A DNA stretch of 64,000 bases, from positions 25,900,875 through 25,964,874 of the forward strand of contig OY755170.1 of NCBI GenBank assembly GCA_963576735.1. Reading direction: 5' to 3'. The DNA comes from Bedellia somnulentella. Taxonomy: Eukaryota > Arthropoda > Insecta > Lepidoptera > Bedelliidae. Made by a program: the position numbers and the translations under genes. Below, piece after piece: positions 53,986 through 64,000 of this stretch; positions within the stretch are counted from its first letter, which is position 1, and each line of letters begins with the position of its first letter. Under the pieces are notes generated by a model, which made no database searches, was not told the origin of the DNA, and was given only the letters and a program-made list of their open reading frames with translations.

Positions 53986-55740
53986 CCACGGCGTGATGAG
54001 TGGCAAGCCACATCGCCACCACCGTTTTCAATTTTAAGTCGAATCACATTGGCCCCCACGAAAAGTCAGGGAAATAAACTGTCCGCCTTGCCAAAGGCCC
54101 GACCGCCCGCTTGACTAGGTAAGGTTATTTAGTAAGGAAAAGCCCTATTCCCTTGGTCGACTCTTAAGAAATACTTACGGGAAGAAAAAGGAGTAGTGCT
54201 TATATATACCGACACTACACAGCCAATTTACATGTGGCGATTTTTGACAATTTCGGCGATGAGCTGACTAATTCACTTGTTTTAAATCCTGGAGTTTCCC
54301 AGCTTAATACATTCAAACACTCAGTAGCAATCTTTATTGCCTTGATTTGGTTGATTTCCGCAATTTCTGAACGAAGAATCATTCTTTTCTTGGACAACTG
54401 TAATGTCTCGATTCTTGAAAATTACCGCGACGTGCTGATTGATAATGCATGGTTTCAGTCCTGTAATTTTCCACGATAGATTTTAATTAGTTCTGCGGCG
54501 ATTTCTAATGTCTTCAATTCAAATTGTTTCAAAGAGCAAAGCAATTTCCAAGATACGCTGATTGACAGCACATGATTTGGATCCTGTAATTTTCTTCTGA
54601 TGAATATTTTCATTTCGATGAATATTTCATACATCGTACTAAAGCGGGTCTCTTCAGCCCACTTTTCGTCCCGCGAGTAACCACGGCGTGATGAGTGGCA
54701 AGCCACATCGCCACCACCGTTTTCAATTTATGTTCCGAATCACATTGGCCCCCACGAAAAGCCAGGGAAATAAACTGTCCGCCTAGCCAGAGGCCCGACC
54801 GCCCGCTTGACTAGGTAAGGTTATTTAGTAAGGAAAAGCCCTATTCCCTTGGTCGACTCTTACGAAATACCCACGGGAAGAAAAAGGAGTAGTGCTTACA
54901 TATACCGACTTTACACAGCAAATTTACATTTTACAATTTCTAAGATAAGCTGATTGACAGCACATGATTTGGATCCTGGAATTTTCTCCAGATGAATATT
55001 TTCATTTCGATGAATATTTCACACATCATACTAAAGCGGGTCTCTTCAGCCCACTTTTCGTCCCGCGAGTAACCACGGCGTGATGAGTGGCCAGCCACAT
55101 CGCCACCATCGTTTTCAATTTATGTTCCGAATCACATTGGCCCCCACGAAAAGGCCGGCTAGCCAGAGGCCCGACCGCCCGCTTGACTAGGTAAGGTTAT
55201 TTAGTAAGGAAAAGCCCTATTCCCTTGGTCGACTCTTACGAAATACCCACGGGAAGAAAAAGGAGTAGTGCTTACATATACCGACACTACACAGCAAATT
55301 TACATGTGGCTATTATTGACGATTTCTGCGATGAGCTGACTAATTCATTTGTTTTAAATCCTGGAGTTTCCCAGGTTAATACATTCAAACACTCCGTAGC
55401 AATCTTTAATGCCTTGATTTGGTTAATTTCCGCAATTTCTGAAAGAAGAATCATTCTTTTCTTGGACTACTGTAATGTCTCGATTCTTGAAAATTACCGC
55501 GACGTGCTGATTGATAATGCATGGTTTTGGTCCTGTAATTTTCCACGGTAGATTTTAATTAGTTCTGTGGCGATTTCTAATGTCTTCAATTCATTTTTTT
55601 TTCAAAGAGTAAAGCAATATCCAAGATACGCTGATTGACAGCACATGATTTGGATCCTGGAATTTTCTCCAGATGAATATTTTCATTTCGATGAATATTT
55701 CATACATCGTACTAAAGCTGGTCTCTTCAGCCCACGCTTC
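53986..55740. repeat. Tandem array of SINE-headed satellite units (x3)
   Basis: Three units start ACCACGGCGTGATGAGTGGC at about 53986, 54679 and 55068. Each contains a ~235-bp element whose reverse complement starts GTGTAGTGTCGG like family A. Then comes a stretch of the ~100-bp satellite ending TCGTACTAAAGCGGGTCTCT. Unit lengths are about 693, 389 (internally deleted) and 668 bp. Confidence 0.85.
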
Positions 55741-56114
55741 AGACGCTTCAGACGGGTCGCTTCAGACTTGTATGTGGCAGAACAATTATTTTTTCGTTAT
55801 AAAATATTTTTTAATAAATTAGAGCTGTACTATGCAATCTATCTATCTAAGAACATAATTAATTATAGACGTCAGGGTGTAGGTAAAATAAAATTAAAAA
55901 TAACTTTAAAGTTACTTGTGCTTTATTTTAATATATTTTTATCGGCATCGTAGGTACGCTTACGAACGAATTAAATACTTAGGTACTTATTAAAATTTAA
56001 CAACGCTCGCTCGCGACAACCGCACTGAACGTGGGGTCCCGGTGGCCCGAGACCGTTCGGCCGGGCGGCAGGTAATTATAGCGCGCAAGTACATAGAGTG
56101 ACGGATGCCTGACC

Positions 56115-56306
56115 ATGTGGCAGTCATATCACGTGGTGTTCTACATCACTGTACTAATATTTGCTATGTATGGTAGAAACTTGATATATAACTATTCACT
56201 TCATCGCAGTATACTTTACCACTCTTTTTTCTATGTATTTCTCGCACTTTTTGTAAGCACTTTTCTCGTATATGTTTTACATTTAACGTTTATTTTCAAG
56301 GTTTAA
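56115..56306 (+). pseudogene. Unrecognised hydrophobic ORF in duplication copy 2
   Basis: A 63-codon ORF starting MWQSYHVVFYITVLIFAMYG has two hydrophobic stretches and ends within FKV, where AAG is followed by GTTTAAG, a weak donor. In copy 1 the ATG is AAG and a Ser replaces a Phe. There is no family match I can name; it may be a relic exon or chance. Confidence 0.2.
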
Positions 56307-56635
56307 GAGCTATTTAATAATTGGTCAATGTATATTGTTTCTTACATTTTTCCACACAGCGCATACTTAATACATTCTTACCGCACAGCCTACCCTGAAT
56401 AGGATGATTTGGTCATATTCTACGCTGAATCAGTTGCAAAATATCAATGACTACTATCTTGAGAATAGCCGAGCCTAACAGATGTGCTCTCTTGTAAGTG
56501 GGATCATACCAATTTTGCGCATAATCATGGGCTTCAACTAGATATACCTTAACCGAACTGCGACGCCTCACCATTAGAATTTTATTAGGGAACCCGCGGA
56601 AAGCGTACCCGAAAACTCCGGGTCGTGAAGCTATC

Positions 56636-56851
56636 AAAAAAAAATCAAAATTCATTTATTTCAGATTTAAGTAAATCCATATTACATCAAAATTACATTA
56701 ACCACAAAAACCACAAAAACATAAAAAGTAAATAAAATAAAATTAAGTTATTAAATTAATTATATCACAAAAAATAATAATAATATTAAATTAAACATAA
56801 AAAGTAAATTAAATTTCGTTATTAAGTTACGTTATATAATTATTTGGCATA
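56636..56851 (-). mobile_element. 5'-truncated LINE tail inserted in copy 2
   Basis: Absent from copy 1, where CTATC runs straight into GTTCTTATAC. On the minus strand it ends CTGAAATAAATGAATTTTGA then T/A-rich tail, a common LINE 3' end. ATC (possibly TATC) flanks both sides. Confidence 0.65.
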
Positions 56852-57303
56852 TCGTTCTTATACTTCACTTCATATACTTACACTTCATATAAAATTGTAC
56901 ACAGTCTAATGCCATTATGGCAATTCATTGAATAAGTTTATTACACGACATTTTCCTCGTATTCCTTATAAGTTTTTATAACATTACCTTTGACAACAAA
57001 TCTTGCCGTCTGTTAAAAATATATACTGGTTTTTTAATCACCTGATATAAATGATCATAACCCTTTCCAGGGTCTACTACCTTCTTGGTTAACTGTTAGT
57101 GTTAAGCTAAATATTCAGCGTTCCGGTTTGATACCCGGGCGTTGAATCTCGGAAAATAAATGTATGAGATATTCGATTTGCGAGATTTAACTCAGTGTAG
57201 TTGGATATTGCAGGCTGATTAGTAGGATAACCTCAATTCAAATGATTCCGCGTTTGGGGAGCGCCAGTTCTGTCTCAGCTCCCGTCACGGTTGTAGTCTT
57301 CAA

Positions 57304-57516
57304 TTGGCTGCCATCCCGCAGCTGCTCAACATGGTAAATTATGGCCAAATCACCCTATACAGTGCAGGCCAGTACCCCTCAATAGGGACACATATGGGCG
57401 GAGATGATTACGTCGCTACAAATATCATATTTATTTATTTCTATGGTTTTAAACGATGTTTTACTGGTCGAAATTACTCAGTTTTTTTTATTATTTTCGC
57501 TAAATCTGAGGTGTGA
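57304..57516 (+). other. ORF shared by both duplication copies
   Basis: A 70-codon frame (AAIPQLLNMVNYGQITLYSA ...) is open here and at 49373-49585 in copy 1. It starts at TTG, has no recognised domain, and is probably carried along by recent duplication. Confidence 0.2.
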
Positions 57517-57549
57517 AATTTATCAATTTTAAAGTTCCTCTTCTCAATT

Positions 57550-57991
57550 TATTTATTTATTTATTTATTATATAAGGATCATCAACAGCAACACATATTA
57601 TATAGTAAGTTGAAACAGTACAGTAAATAAGGCCAATAACAGATGATCACAAGTTAAAACAAGATACACACACAGTTAATTCAAAAGAAAAAAAAAATAA
57701 TAAACTTAACTATCTAAAGACATAATGAGTAACAACAGAAAAAGAAATATATATATATATATATATGTAAAAATGCTAAACAATTGAGAAAAGAATAAAA
57801 TTTAATATTATTGATAATTGATGATACTTGAATGATAATGTGTGTGGTGTGTGTAATGTGTGTTATGATGTGTGAGTGTGTATATGAGAATGTGAGTGTC
57901 TGTATGTGAATGTGATTGTATTGATATGCATAAACGTTATATAATAGTAAAAACCTTATTTAAATAATATGACATAGAAATGGTTACCTAC
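57550..57991 (-). other. LINE 3' UTR and microsatellite tail
   Basis: Non-coding end of the element: a TG-rich tract (about 57838-57915), an (AT)n run near 57750, and the terminal (AAAT)n on the minus strand. Confidence 0.8.
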
Positions 57992-60817
57992 CTAAACAAC
58001 TATAGCGTCTAGAACCAAGCGTTTGAAAATAGACTTGCTATGTGCAAACGGATCGAGGGAATAAAAATATTTGTTGTACTCATCTAAAATTCGTTGAATG
58101 GGCGCGTTATGAGCATAGTTGGTTCTAGCAAAAGGTAGGTGAAACAATTTTCTAAAAGTATGGCGAGTTCTGAGCGCAGGCGTGTTTAGTCCAATTTGGG
58201 AAACTACGTTGGGACAATCCATCCGACCACTCAAAACATCATGCAGAACTAACATGTCTAAAAGAATGCGGCGCTGGTCAAGTTGTAATATTTTGTGATG
58301 TTTGCATGACGTTTCGTAGGTGCAGTCCCATCGTTTAGTTCTGAAGTCCAAGTGACGTATAAATATGCGCTGTATCGACTCAATCATTTGAATATACTTT
58401 AGATAATGCGGGGACCAAATAGAAGAAGCGAATTCTAGAACACTACGTACATATGCGTAATAAATAGATTTTATACAATTAAGATCATTAAAAGGCTCAC
58501 ATACCCTCATAACAAAGCCCAAACTACGATAAGCGCGATTGGTGATATCTTCTATATGATTTTCAAAAGTGAGCTTCGAATCCAAGGTGACTCCTAGATC
58601 TTTCACGGAGTTAACTCGTTTTATTGGCTGGTTATCTAAGTAGTAGGTATGCTGGATAGGTCGAAGGTTGCGTGAAAAAGATATTTGAACGCATTTTGAA
58701 ACGCTAACGTTTATTTTGTTGGCTTTGTAATACGCTGCCAAGTTATCGAGATCCCTTTGAAGCTTATCGCAGTCGTTTTCATTGCGAATGTCGCAGTAAA
58801 TCTTTTTGTCATCCGCATACATAATAAAATTTGACTCTCCAAAGACGCTGTAAATATCATACAAGTATGCGTTAAACAAAAGAGGGCCCAAATGAGATCC
58901 CTGGGGAACCCCCGAGGGTACATCCACGTAGTCGGATCTATAACCTCCCAACACTACAACTTGGTGCCGATTTTCAATATAAGAAGACAACCAGCGAAGC
59001 AGGTCACCCTGCACGCCCAATTCGAGTAGTTTACGTAATAGAATATTATGGTCTGTACGGTCGAAGCATTTTTCTATGTCGGTGTATATGACGTCAACTT
59101 GAACCCGACGCTCCATACTGTGTAGAAGGGAATCTACAAAGACTATTAAATTTGTGTTGACAGATTTGCCCCGTATGAACCCATGTTGTTGGGGAGGAAG
59201 TTTAGGTCTAATTACGGGATAGATTTGGTTGTATACTATTTTCTCTAAAATTTTAGCAAAAACGTTTAAAATAGATATAGGTCTGTAATTAGATATTTTA
59301 TATTTTGGCCCCTTTTTATGGATAGGTAATAAAAAATATAATGGTATAAAAAATGGTGGAATACCATCTGAACCAGCACCAGCGTTAGGATCCAAGGATA
59401 GTAATAGCTTATAAATTTCATCTTCATCCGTCTTTAAACTGCAAATAGTATTCCCAGTGTCGCAATAGGGAGGGGGGAGTGTATCTGAGGTATAGTCGTT
59501 AGAGGGTTGAGAAAACACCGAGCTAAAAAACTTATTAAAGGTGTTGCAAATAATTTGCCCAGAGTCCAGTGACTTGTTTTCATGCTCAAAAACTCTTGGA
59601 TAAGATGACTCACCACGTTTTCCTTTTATGTAAGACCAGATCTGTTTCGGGTTAGTCTTTATATTATTTTGAATACTTATCAAATAGTTGTTGTAACAAT
59701 CCTGAGCTAATAATTTACAGCGCCTACGTAAGAGTGAAAACTCGTCGTAATCTAACGGGTTTTTGTTTTTTTTCCAACGAGAATGAGCATGATTTTTTTC
59801 TCGCAAGGCCTTCATGAGGGTAGATGTATACCATTTAGGATATTTACGGCCTTGCGTACGTGTATCTAAGGGTACAAATTGAGTTATTAATTTATTAAGA
59901 ATTTCATAGAAAATATTTAGACTACAATCTAAAGAGGGTGCATCAGCAACAGTTGACCATGAAGTATTGGATAGATATTTATTTATCTTCTCGTAATCAC
60001 CCTTACGATATCTATATTTGGTCTCAGAGGACTCAATGAATGGACATGACAATATGTCTGTGATAGCCATATCGAGTGCAGGGTGATATTCATCAATTTT
60101 TACAAGAGGTAAATCTGACCGCCGGATTTCAACCGCTGAATTAGAAAAAACTAAATCCAGAGTATTGTTTTTCGAGTTTAAAATGTAATTATACTGCAAA
60201 AAGTTAAGACTTGCTAATTTTCCAACAAAACTCTGTGAGGCCATCTGAAGCTCAACACTGCCTCGGTGGATGTAAGTAGGGGTACTATCAGTATGCCACT
60301 GTATATTAGGTAAGTTAAAATCACCACAAATAAAATAATAATCAGAGGGACGATTCACCAAAGACGCCTCGACCATAGTTTGAATTTTCGTAATAACTAA
60401 AGGCAAATCTTTCCCCGGCGGCGCATACACAGCACAGAAATGTAGGTCAGGGACAAGTGTCGTCGATCGGTCAGCTGTTGAGCGGCGCGCACGCAGTGAC
60501 TGACTCGGTATTGTGACCCACAAGCACTCCAGTCCTTCGCGAAACCATTCAGGGCGAACACGGGCGTTAAGATTTTTAAGAACTAAAATTAAAACACCTC
60601 CACCGTCAGCCTTTTTGGTAGCAACTCGATCTCGGTCCATTCTGAAAACATCGTATCTAGGATCGCATAATTCCGAGTCTAAGACACCATCGCATAACCA
60701 ACTTTCTGTGATTATTATAACATCATAATTGTTAACATTTATGTTGTTGTAGAATTGTATTAACTTAGAGCGTAAACCTCGCGTATTTTGGTAGAATATG
60801 TTCAAACTGTCAAGCAC
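57992..60817 (-). CDS. LINE ORF2: APE endonuclease and reverse transcriptase
   Basis: 941 codons. The endonuclease domain (about 1-250) shows NTRG (11-14), TESWL (37-41), VYAPP (130-134), GDFNLPN (165-171), NNTLDLVFS (217-225) and DEYHPAL (242-248). The RT domain shows KISNYRPISIL (507-517), QQHGFIRGKS (543-552), DIEKCFD (580-586), SGVPQGSHLGPLLF (635-648) and the catalytic YADD (667-670). Between DGIPPFF (484-490) and PIHKKG (498-503) there are only about seven residues, where related elements usually have several tens; this suggests an in-frame deletion. The frame opens at GTG after a TAA, with no good ATG, so the authentic start is unclear. The enzyme would nick DNA and copy its own RNA into the genome. 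Confidence 0.9.
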   Translation of the reverse strand: MLDSLNIFYQNTRGLRSKLIQFYNNINVNNYDVIIITESWLCDGVLDSELCDPRYDVFRMDRDRVATKKADGGGVLILVLKNLNARVRPEWFREGLECLWVTIPSQSLRARRSTADRSTTLVPDLHFCAVYAPPGKDLPLVITKIQTMVEASLVNRPSDYYFICGDFNLPNIQWHTDSTPTYIHRGSVELQMASQSFVGKLASLNFLQYNYILNSKNNTLDLVFSNSAVEIRRSDLPLVKIDEYHPALDMAITDILSCPFIESSETKYRYRKGDYEKINKYLSNTSWSTVADAPSLDCSLNIFYEILNKLITQFVPLDTRTQGRKYPKWYTSTLMKALREKNHAHSRWKKNKNPLDYDEFSLLRRRCKLLAQDCYNNYLISIQNNIKTNPKQIWSYIKGKRGESSYPRVFEHENKSLDSGQIICNTFNKFFSSVFSQPSNDYTSDTLPPPYCDTGNTICSLKTDEDEIYKLLLSLDPNAGAGSDGIPPFFIPLYFLLPIHKKGPKYKISNYRPISILNVFAKILEKIVYNQIYPVIRPKLPPQQHGFIRGKSVNTNLIVFVDSLLHSMERRVQVDVIYTDIEKCFDRTDHNILLRKLLELGVQGDLLRWLSSYIENRHQVVVLGGYRSDYVDVPSGVPQGSHLGPLLFNAYLYDIYSVFGESNFIMYADDKKIYCDIRNENDCDKLQRDLDNLAAYYKANKINVSVSKCVQISFSRNLRPIQHTYYLDNQPIKRVNSVKDLGVTLDSKLTFENHIEDITNRAYRSLGFVMRVCEPFNDLNCIKSIYYAYVRSVLEFASSIWSPHYLKYIQMIESIQRIFIRHLDFRTKRWDCTYETSCKHHKILQLDQRRILLDMLVLHDVLSGRMDCPNVVSQIGLNTPALRTRHTFRKLFHLPFARTNYAHNAPIQRILDEYNKYFYSLDPFAHSKSIFKRLVLDAIVV

Positions 60818-61291
60818 AGTGAAGTTTTTGAAACATTACTGAGAAATATAAATCTAAATGTATTATCGTAAATATAGTACTCAATAAAAGTAGATTCATG
60901 AAACAAATATAATAAAGTTTTACTAAAAATATTAGTGTAATTGTGTGTATATTAGTGTAATTGTTAAGTGTAGTGTAAAAGTGTGTTATCATGTTGTGGT
61001 GTAAGATGTTAAAGTGTGTGTTAATTATAAGTATCATCAATTTTAAATAGGTAAGTGATAGTACAATGAAACGATGAGTAACAATTCTGTGATTGATTAT
61101 GCAAATATGGAGTGAAATAAAATTCGGAATAGTTACGTTTATCTGATAAAAACAATTATAGCTTAATGTAATAGCTAATACGGTTATTCTAGGATAAATA
61201 CAAAGTGCAAAATTAAAGCCCAAATGAACGATAACTTGTTGAAGATACATATTGAGTTTTAAGGTTACCGTACGTTTAACAGAAATTGCAC
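60818..61291 (-). other. LINE ORF1-ORF2 spacer
   Basis: About 475 bp of AT-rich sequence between the ORF1 stop and ORF2. The 175-codon ORF at 61337-60810 is very rich in Ile/Leu/Asn/Thr and looks fortuitous. Confidence 0.6.
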
Positions 61292-62149
61292 TTACAATGG
61301 TACTATCTTTTTTAAATCGTTGCAGTTTCTTATACATAAAAAAGGCTTATTATCATCTTTTCGTGTATATATTTGACAGTTCTTTACCCATGTATATTTA
61401 TACCCATATTTTGTAGCTAAGTCCTTAGTGTCCTTCAGTAATCTTTTGTTTTTCGGAGTAAGATGGTCATTGCAATAAACTCTATGGTCTTTGTTAAAGC
61501 CAATATCCTTAGCTTCTAAACCTTTGCGCCTTCTTAGTCCCGAAATAATACTGTCCTTCAACAGGCGATTCCTCAGCTTGACTATAATATTCTTTGGTCT
61601 TCCTCCGATGTTTACGGATGGACGCACTCTATTCACAACTTCAATATCATGTTCAATTAATGAGACGCCAGCCAAGCTGGCTATTTTGGTAATAACATCT
61701 TTTAAGTTTTCATTAGAAGACTCAGGAACACCGCATTTCCAGATTGTTTAGCCTAAGCCATTGTTGGTGCGAGTCAAACTGTGACTCCAGCTCAGAAATT
61801 CTCTGTTTGGCGTTGACGAGTTCAGTCTCCAGGGCAGGGATTTTTGCAGCTTTTTCTTCTAAGTCAGTTAATCTGGTACAGAAATCTTCACGTAAAAGAC
61901 TGATTTCTGACTTTATTGTACTTTCTAGATGTTTTTTGAGTGAAACCATACTATTTGCAATAAAGTCGCGGAGATCACCATCACCAGGCCTGATAGTTGG
62001 GGTCTCCGACGAGGTACCTGTAGATGGAGCATCTTCGCAGACGGACATGTCATGAAATGTGGGCTGAATTTCGTGCTGCTTTCTTACAGGGGTTTCATCA
62101 CCGCGACGGCGAGACGTGACATTACTACATGTCGGGCACCTCCAATTAT
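61292..62149 (-). pseudogene. LINE ORF1 (PHD finger, coiled coil, Baculo_FP-like domain), broken
   Basis: The N-terminal part (about 62149-61722) starts inside a PHD-type finger (NNWRCPTC) with the upstream half missing, so the copy is 5'-truncated. It continues through an RRRGDETPVRK basic patch and a heptad-rich region (LLREDFCTRLTDLEEKAAKI, LVNAKQRISELESQF). A frameshift around 61722-61740 ends this frame. The other frame continues from near there to 61292 with RPKNIIVKLRN, GFNKDHRVYCNDHLTPKNKR and YKYTWVKNCQIYTRK, the Baculo_FP-like domain known from insect LINE ORF1 proteins. ORF1 protein would bind element RNA. This copy cannot make it whole. Confidence 0.85.
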
Positions 62150-62726
62150 TCAATTCAAAGAAAGGAAGTCCTTTTCTCGGCCTAAATATTTCATCAATAT
62201 TTGTTTATTGTTAGATTCTATTTTTTTCGCAATTAGCACTCATTTTGAGTAGTTTGTAAATAAGGGAATTTTTCCTTTTTGGAAGATTGCCACTAAGAAA
62301 AATAGAGAAGTAACAAGGGCTCCAATAAAAAAAAGAATAATCAGTAATTATTCTAAATCGACTGCCAAAATGACTAACACACCGTCACGGCTATAGATGC
62401 TGAATAAAAATCATAAAACCACCAAATAATATACGAAAACCTGCGGCAAAACATGACTATTTAATCCTGTTATACTCGTCTACCAGACTAAATTAAATTT
62501 CACCGAACATTATTGTCTAGTATTTTACCACTGTTACCGCAAATTCATAAATTACCTACAAAATCTTATTTTCAATTTTTAATTTCATCGTCAGTATCAT
62601 TTTTTTTTTTAATTACTATTATTAGTGGGTGTAAATAATTTTTTGATTAAATATTTAAATATACTATAATTTATAACTCTTATATATTTATATAATAATA
62701 TATCTATATATCTTATATAATTTATA

Positions 62727-62962
62727 GCTGTGTAGTGTCGGCTTAGAATATCACTACCCCATTTCTGCCGGTGGGTGTACGTAAGAGGCGACTAACGGTA
62801 TTGGGGCTTTTAATGGATTTTTGGGCGATGCGGTTGGAGACCCATCACCAACAACCTTTATTTTACTTTCTTTCACCCTCTCAAATTTCCAAAAGTTTAG
62901 TTCCTTAGCTCTGGCTACCCCTTCTAGGGATTTATAGTCGTGAGTATATGTATGTATGTATG
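62727..62962 (+). mobile_element. Family A SINE-like element in duplication copy 2
   Basis: Almost identical to 50182-50420, including its private deletion, as expected for a duplicated rather than independently inserted copy. Confidence 0.88.
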
Positions 62963-64000
62963 TTATAACTCTTCCCCGAGGTCCTAGGTGAATTTTCACT
63001 TATTGTAAAGTTTGATGCTACTCTTCAAAACAAAAAAGTCAATTTTTTTTTTATCCCTTCTAACCTCGATAAACATCAATTGATGTTGCGCTCACACGCA
63101 ACAAAAATTTGGATTCTGCTTGTATAGTCTAAGGAGTTTCTATGGTGATTTGCGATAAATCCAACAATACAATCTTAGTATGATCATTAAAGGTTATTAT
63201 TATATATGTAAATTTTAAGATATTTTTTCATATTTATATTATTTTATAATATATATATATGTATATATTTAAACCTATTAACATTATATTTTATTACACA
63301 AAACAGTATAAATATTTATTTACTTAACATATTTATTTTACTTCACACCTAGTTTAAGTTTCCTTTTTCTACACCTTTTGTGTTTTATTTTGAATATCTT
63401 AGTAGTTTTTTTAATTTGATATAATTCTTTAGTTTAGTGCTTAATGTTTTTTTACTCACGCAGTGCTCATTTTGTATTCTTAGCGTCACTGATGTTTTTT
63501 ACCGGTACCTATAGCGCGGGTTACCCTTTATTAGGTATCGGTTGTACCATTAATTAAGTAACATTGTGAAATACAGCACTGTTGAAAAAAAAAATAAAAA
63601 AAAATAAAAAAAAAACTTATGCTCATTTGTCTTTTTTAAGCGTCTCGTAGGCACCATAATTATTATGAGCTATTCATTTCTAATAAGCTTCGTTTAAAAT
63701 TCATTGATACGAGTGCTACAATTCAGTTTTTTTTCAACACCATTTAAAGTAATGAACATGTAAATTCTAATTGCTAAAAATTATTTGTTATTTTTGTCCA
63801 AACATCCGTTTGTTTAGATATTTAATGTATTTTGTATTAATTTTAATTTTGAACAACTCACACTAGTTTTTTTTCAATTAGGTACGTTTTGGTTTATGGT
63901 CGGTAATACATTGATTTTCTTGTCGGAATCAAACTTGTCTACAAATTTTACACAAAATACAAGTTTTATTCCAATATCTCTTTAAGTATAATCTTTTTAT

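Larger units (their letters stand above)
57550..62149 (-). mobile_element. Non-LTR retrotransposon (LINE, CR1/Jockey-like), 4.6 kb
   Basis: Minus strand: 5' end near 62149, 3' end at 57550 with an (AAAT)n microsatellite tail. TCAATT is present at 57544-57549 and 62150-62155, and once in the uninterrupted copy 1 (49613-49618), so the insertion is defined exactly. ORF1 is 5'-truncated and frameshifted. ORF2 encodes an APE-type endonuclease plus reverse transcriptase without RNase H. These features fit the CR1/Jockey group; I cannot fix the clade. Confidence 0.93.
55768..64000. repeat. Segmental duplication, copy 2 (interrupted, runs off window)
   Basis: Matches copy 1 (48121 on). The offset between starts is 7647 bp. 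It carries extra segments at about 56398-56425 and 56538-56590, a retro-insert at 56636-56851, and the LINE at 57550-62149. Homology continues to the window edge. Confidence 0.92.

Noticed and set aside
58711..58923. 70-codon minus ORF within the LINE
   Set aside because: Out-of-frame shadow of ORF2.
60810..61337. 175-codon minus-strand ORF between LINE ORF1 and ORF2
   Set aside because: Composition is AT-driven (Ile, Asn, Leu, Thr), it overlaps both ORF1 end and ORF2 start, and has no domain.
61292..61675. Endogenous baculovirus gene because of the Baculo_FP-like domain
   Set aside because: The domain is part of a standard LINE ORF1 (PHD finger, coiled coil, followed by ORF2), where it is known to occur; no other viral signal is present.

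Overview
The window looks like intron-rich, AT-rich nuclear DNA of an insect, most likely a moth or butterfly. It holds one spliced gene with GT-AG introns, dense SINE and LINE repeats of the kind common in Lepidoptera, a non-LTR retrotransposon whose ORF1 has a PHD-type finger and a Baculo_FP-like domain, and a short TTAGG run. There are no operons, Shine-Dalgarno sites or prokaryotic genes. The lepidopteran assignment is inference.

Gene region (about 4.4-40.2 kb, + strand): a complete stomatin/band 7 (SPFH) membrane-protein gene can be assembled from seven coding exons at 4471-4531, 4749-4861, 18212-18284, 23187-23269, 23885-24144, 33085-33265 and 39230-39331. All junctions are in phase and give 290 residues, close to the ~288 of animal stomatins. 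Introns are 217 bp, 13.35 kb, 4.9 kb, 0.6 kb, 8.9 kb and 6.0 kb. A 66-nt GC-rich, phase-preserving candidate cassette exon lies at 26664-26729. A 35-codon ORF overlaps the stop codon as TAATG.

Introns and flanks carry three main interspersed families. Family A is a ~250-bp SINE-like element ending in a TATG microsatellite, with more than 20 copies on both strands and five with visible 9-13 bp target-site duplications. Family B consists of LINE 3'-end fragments with the same tail type. Family C is a tRNA-derived SINE with A and B boxes and a 13-bp target-site duplication. Intron 5 holds two nested foldback elements, each with its own target-site duplication (8 bp outer, 9 bp inner). A tRNA-shaped cloverleaf sits inside a 320-bp terminal-inverted-repeat element at 3081-3400.

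Downstream (41-64 kb) there is no host gene I can support. It holds a complex tandem array (41.05-43.99 kb), A-rich repeats (45.8-46.2 kb), a ~100-bp-period satellite (52.4-55.7 kb), and a segmental duplication whose copies start at 48121 and 55768. The second copy is interrupted by a 4.6-kb LINE (57550-62149, minus strand) with a TCAATT target duplication; the first copy preserves the empty site. The LINE has a frameshifted, 5'-truncated ORF1 and a long ORF2 (endonuclease plus reverse transcriptase) that seems to lack a short stretch at the start of the RT domain.
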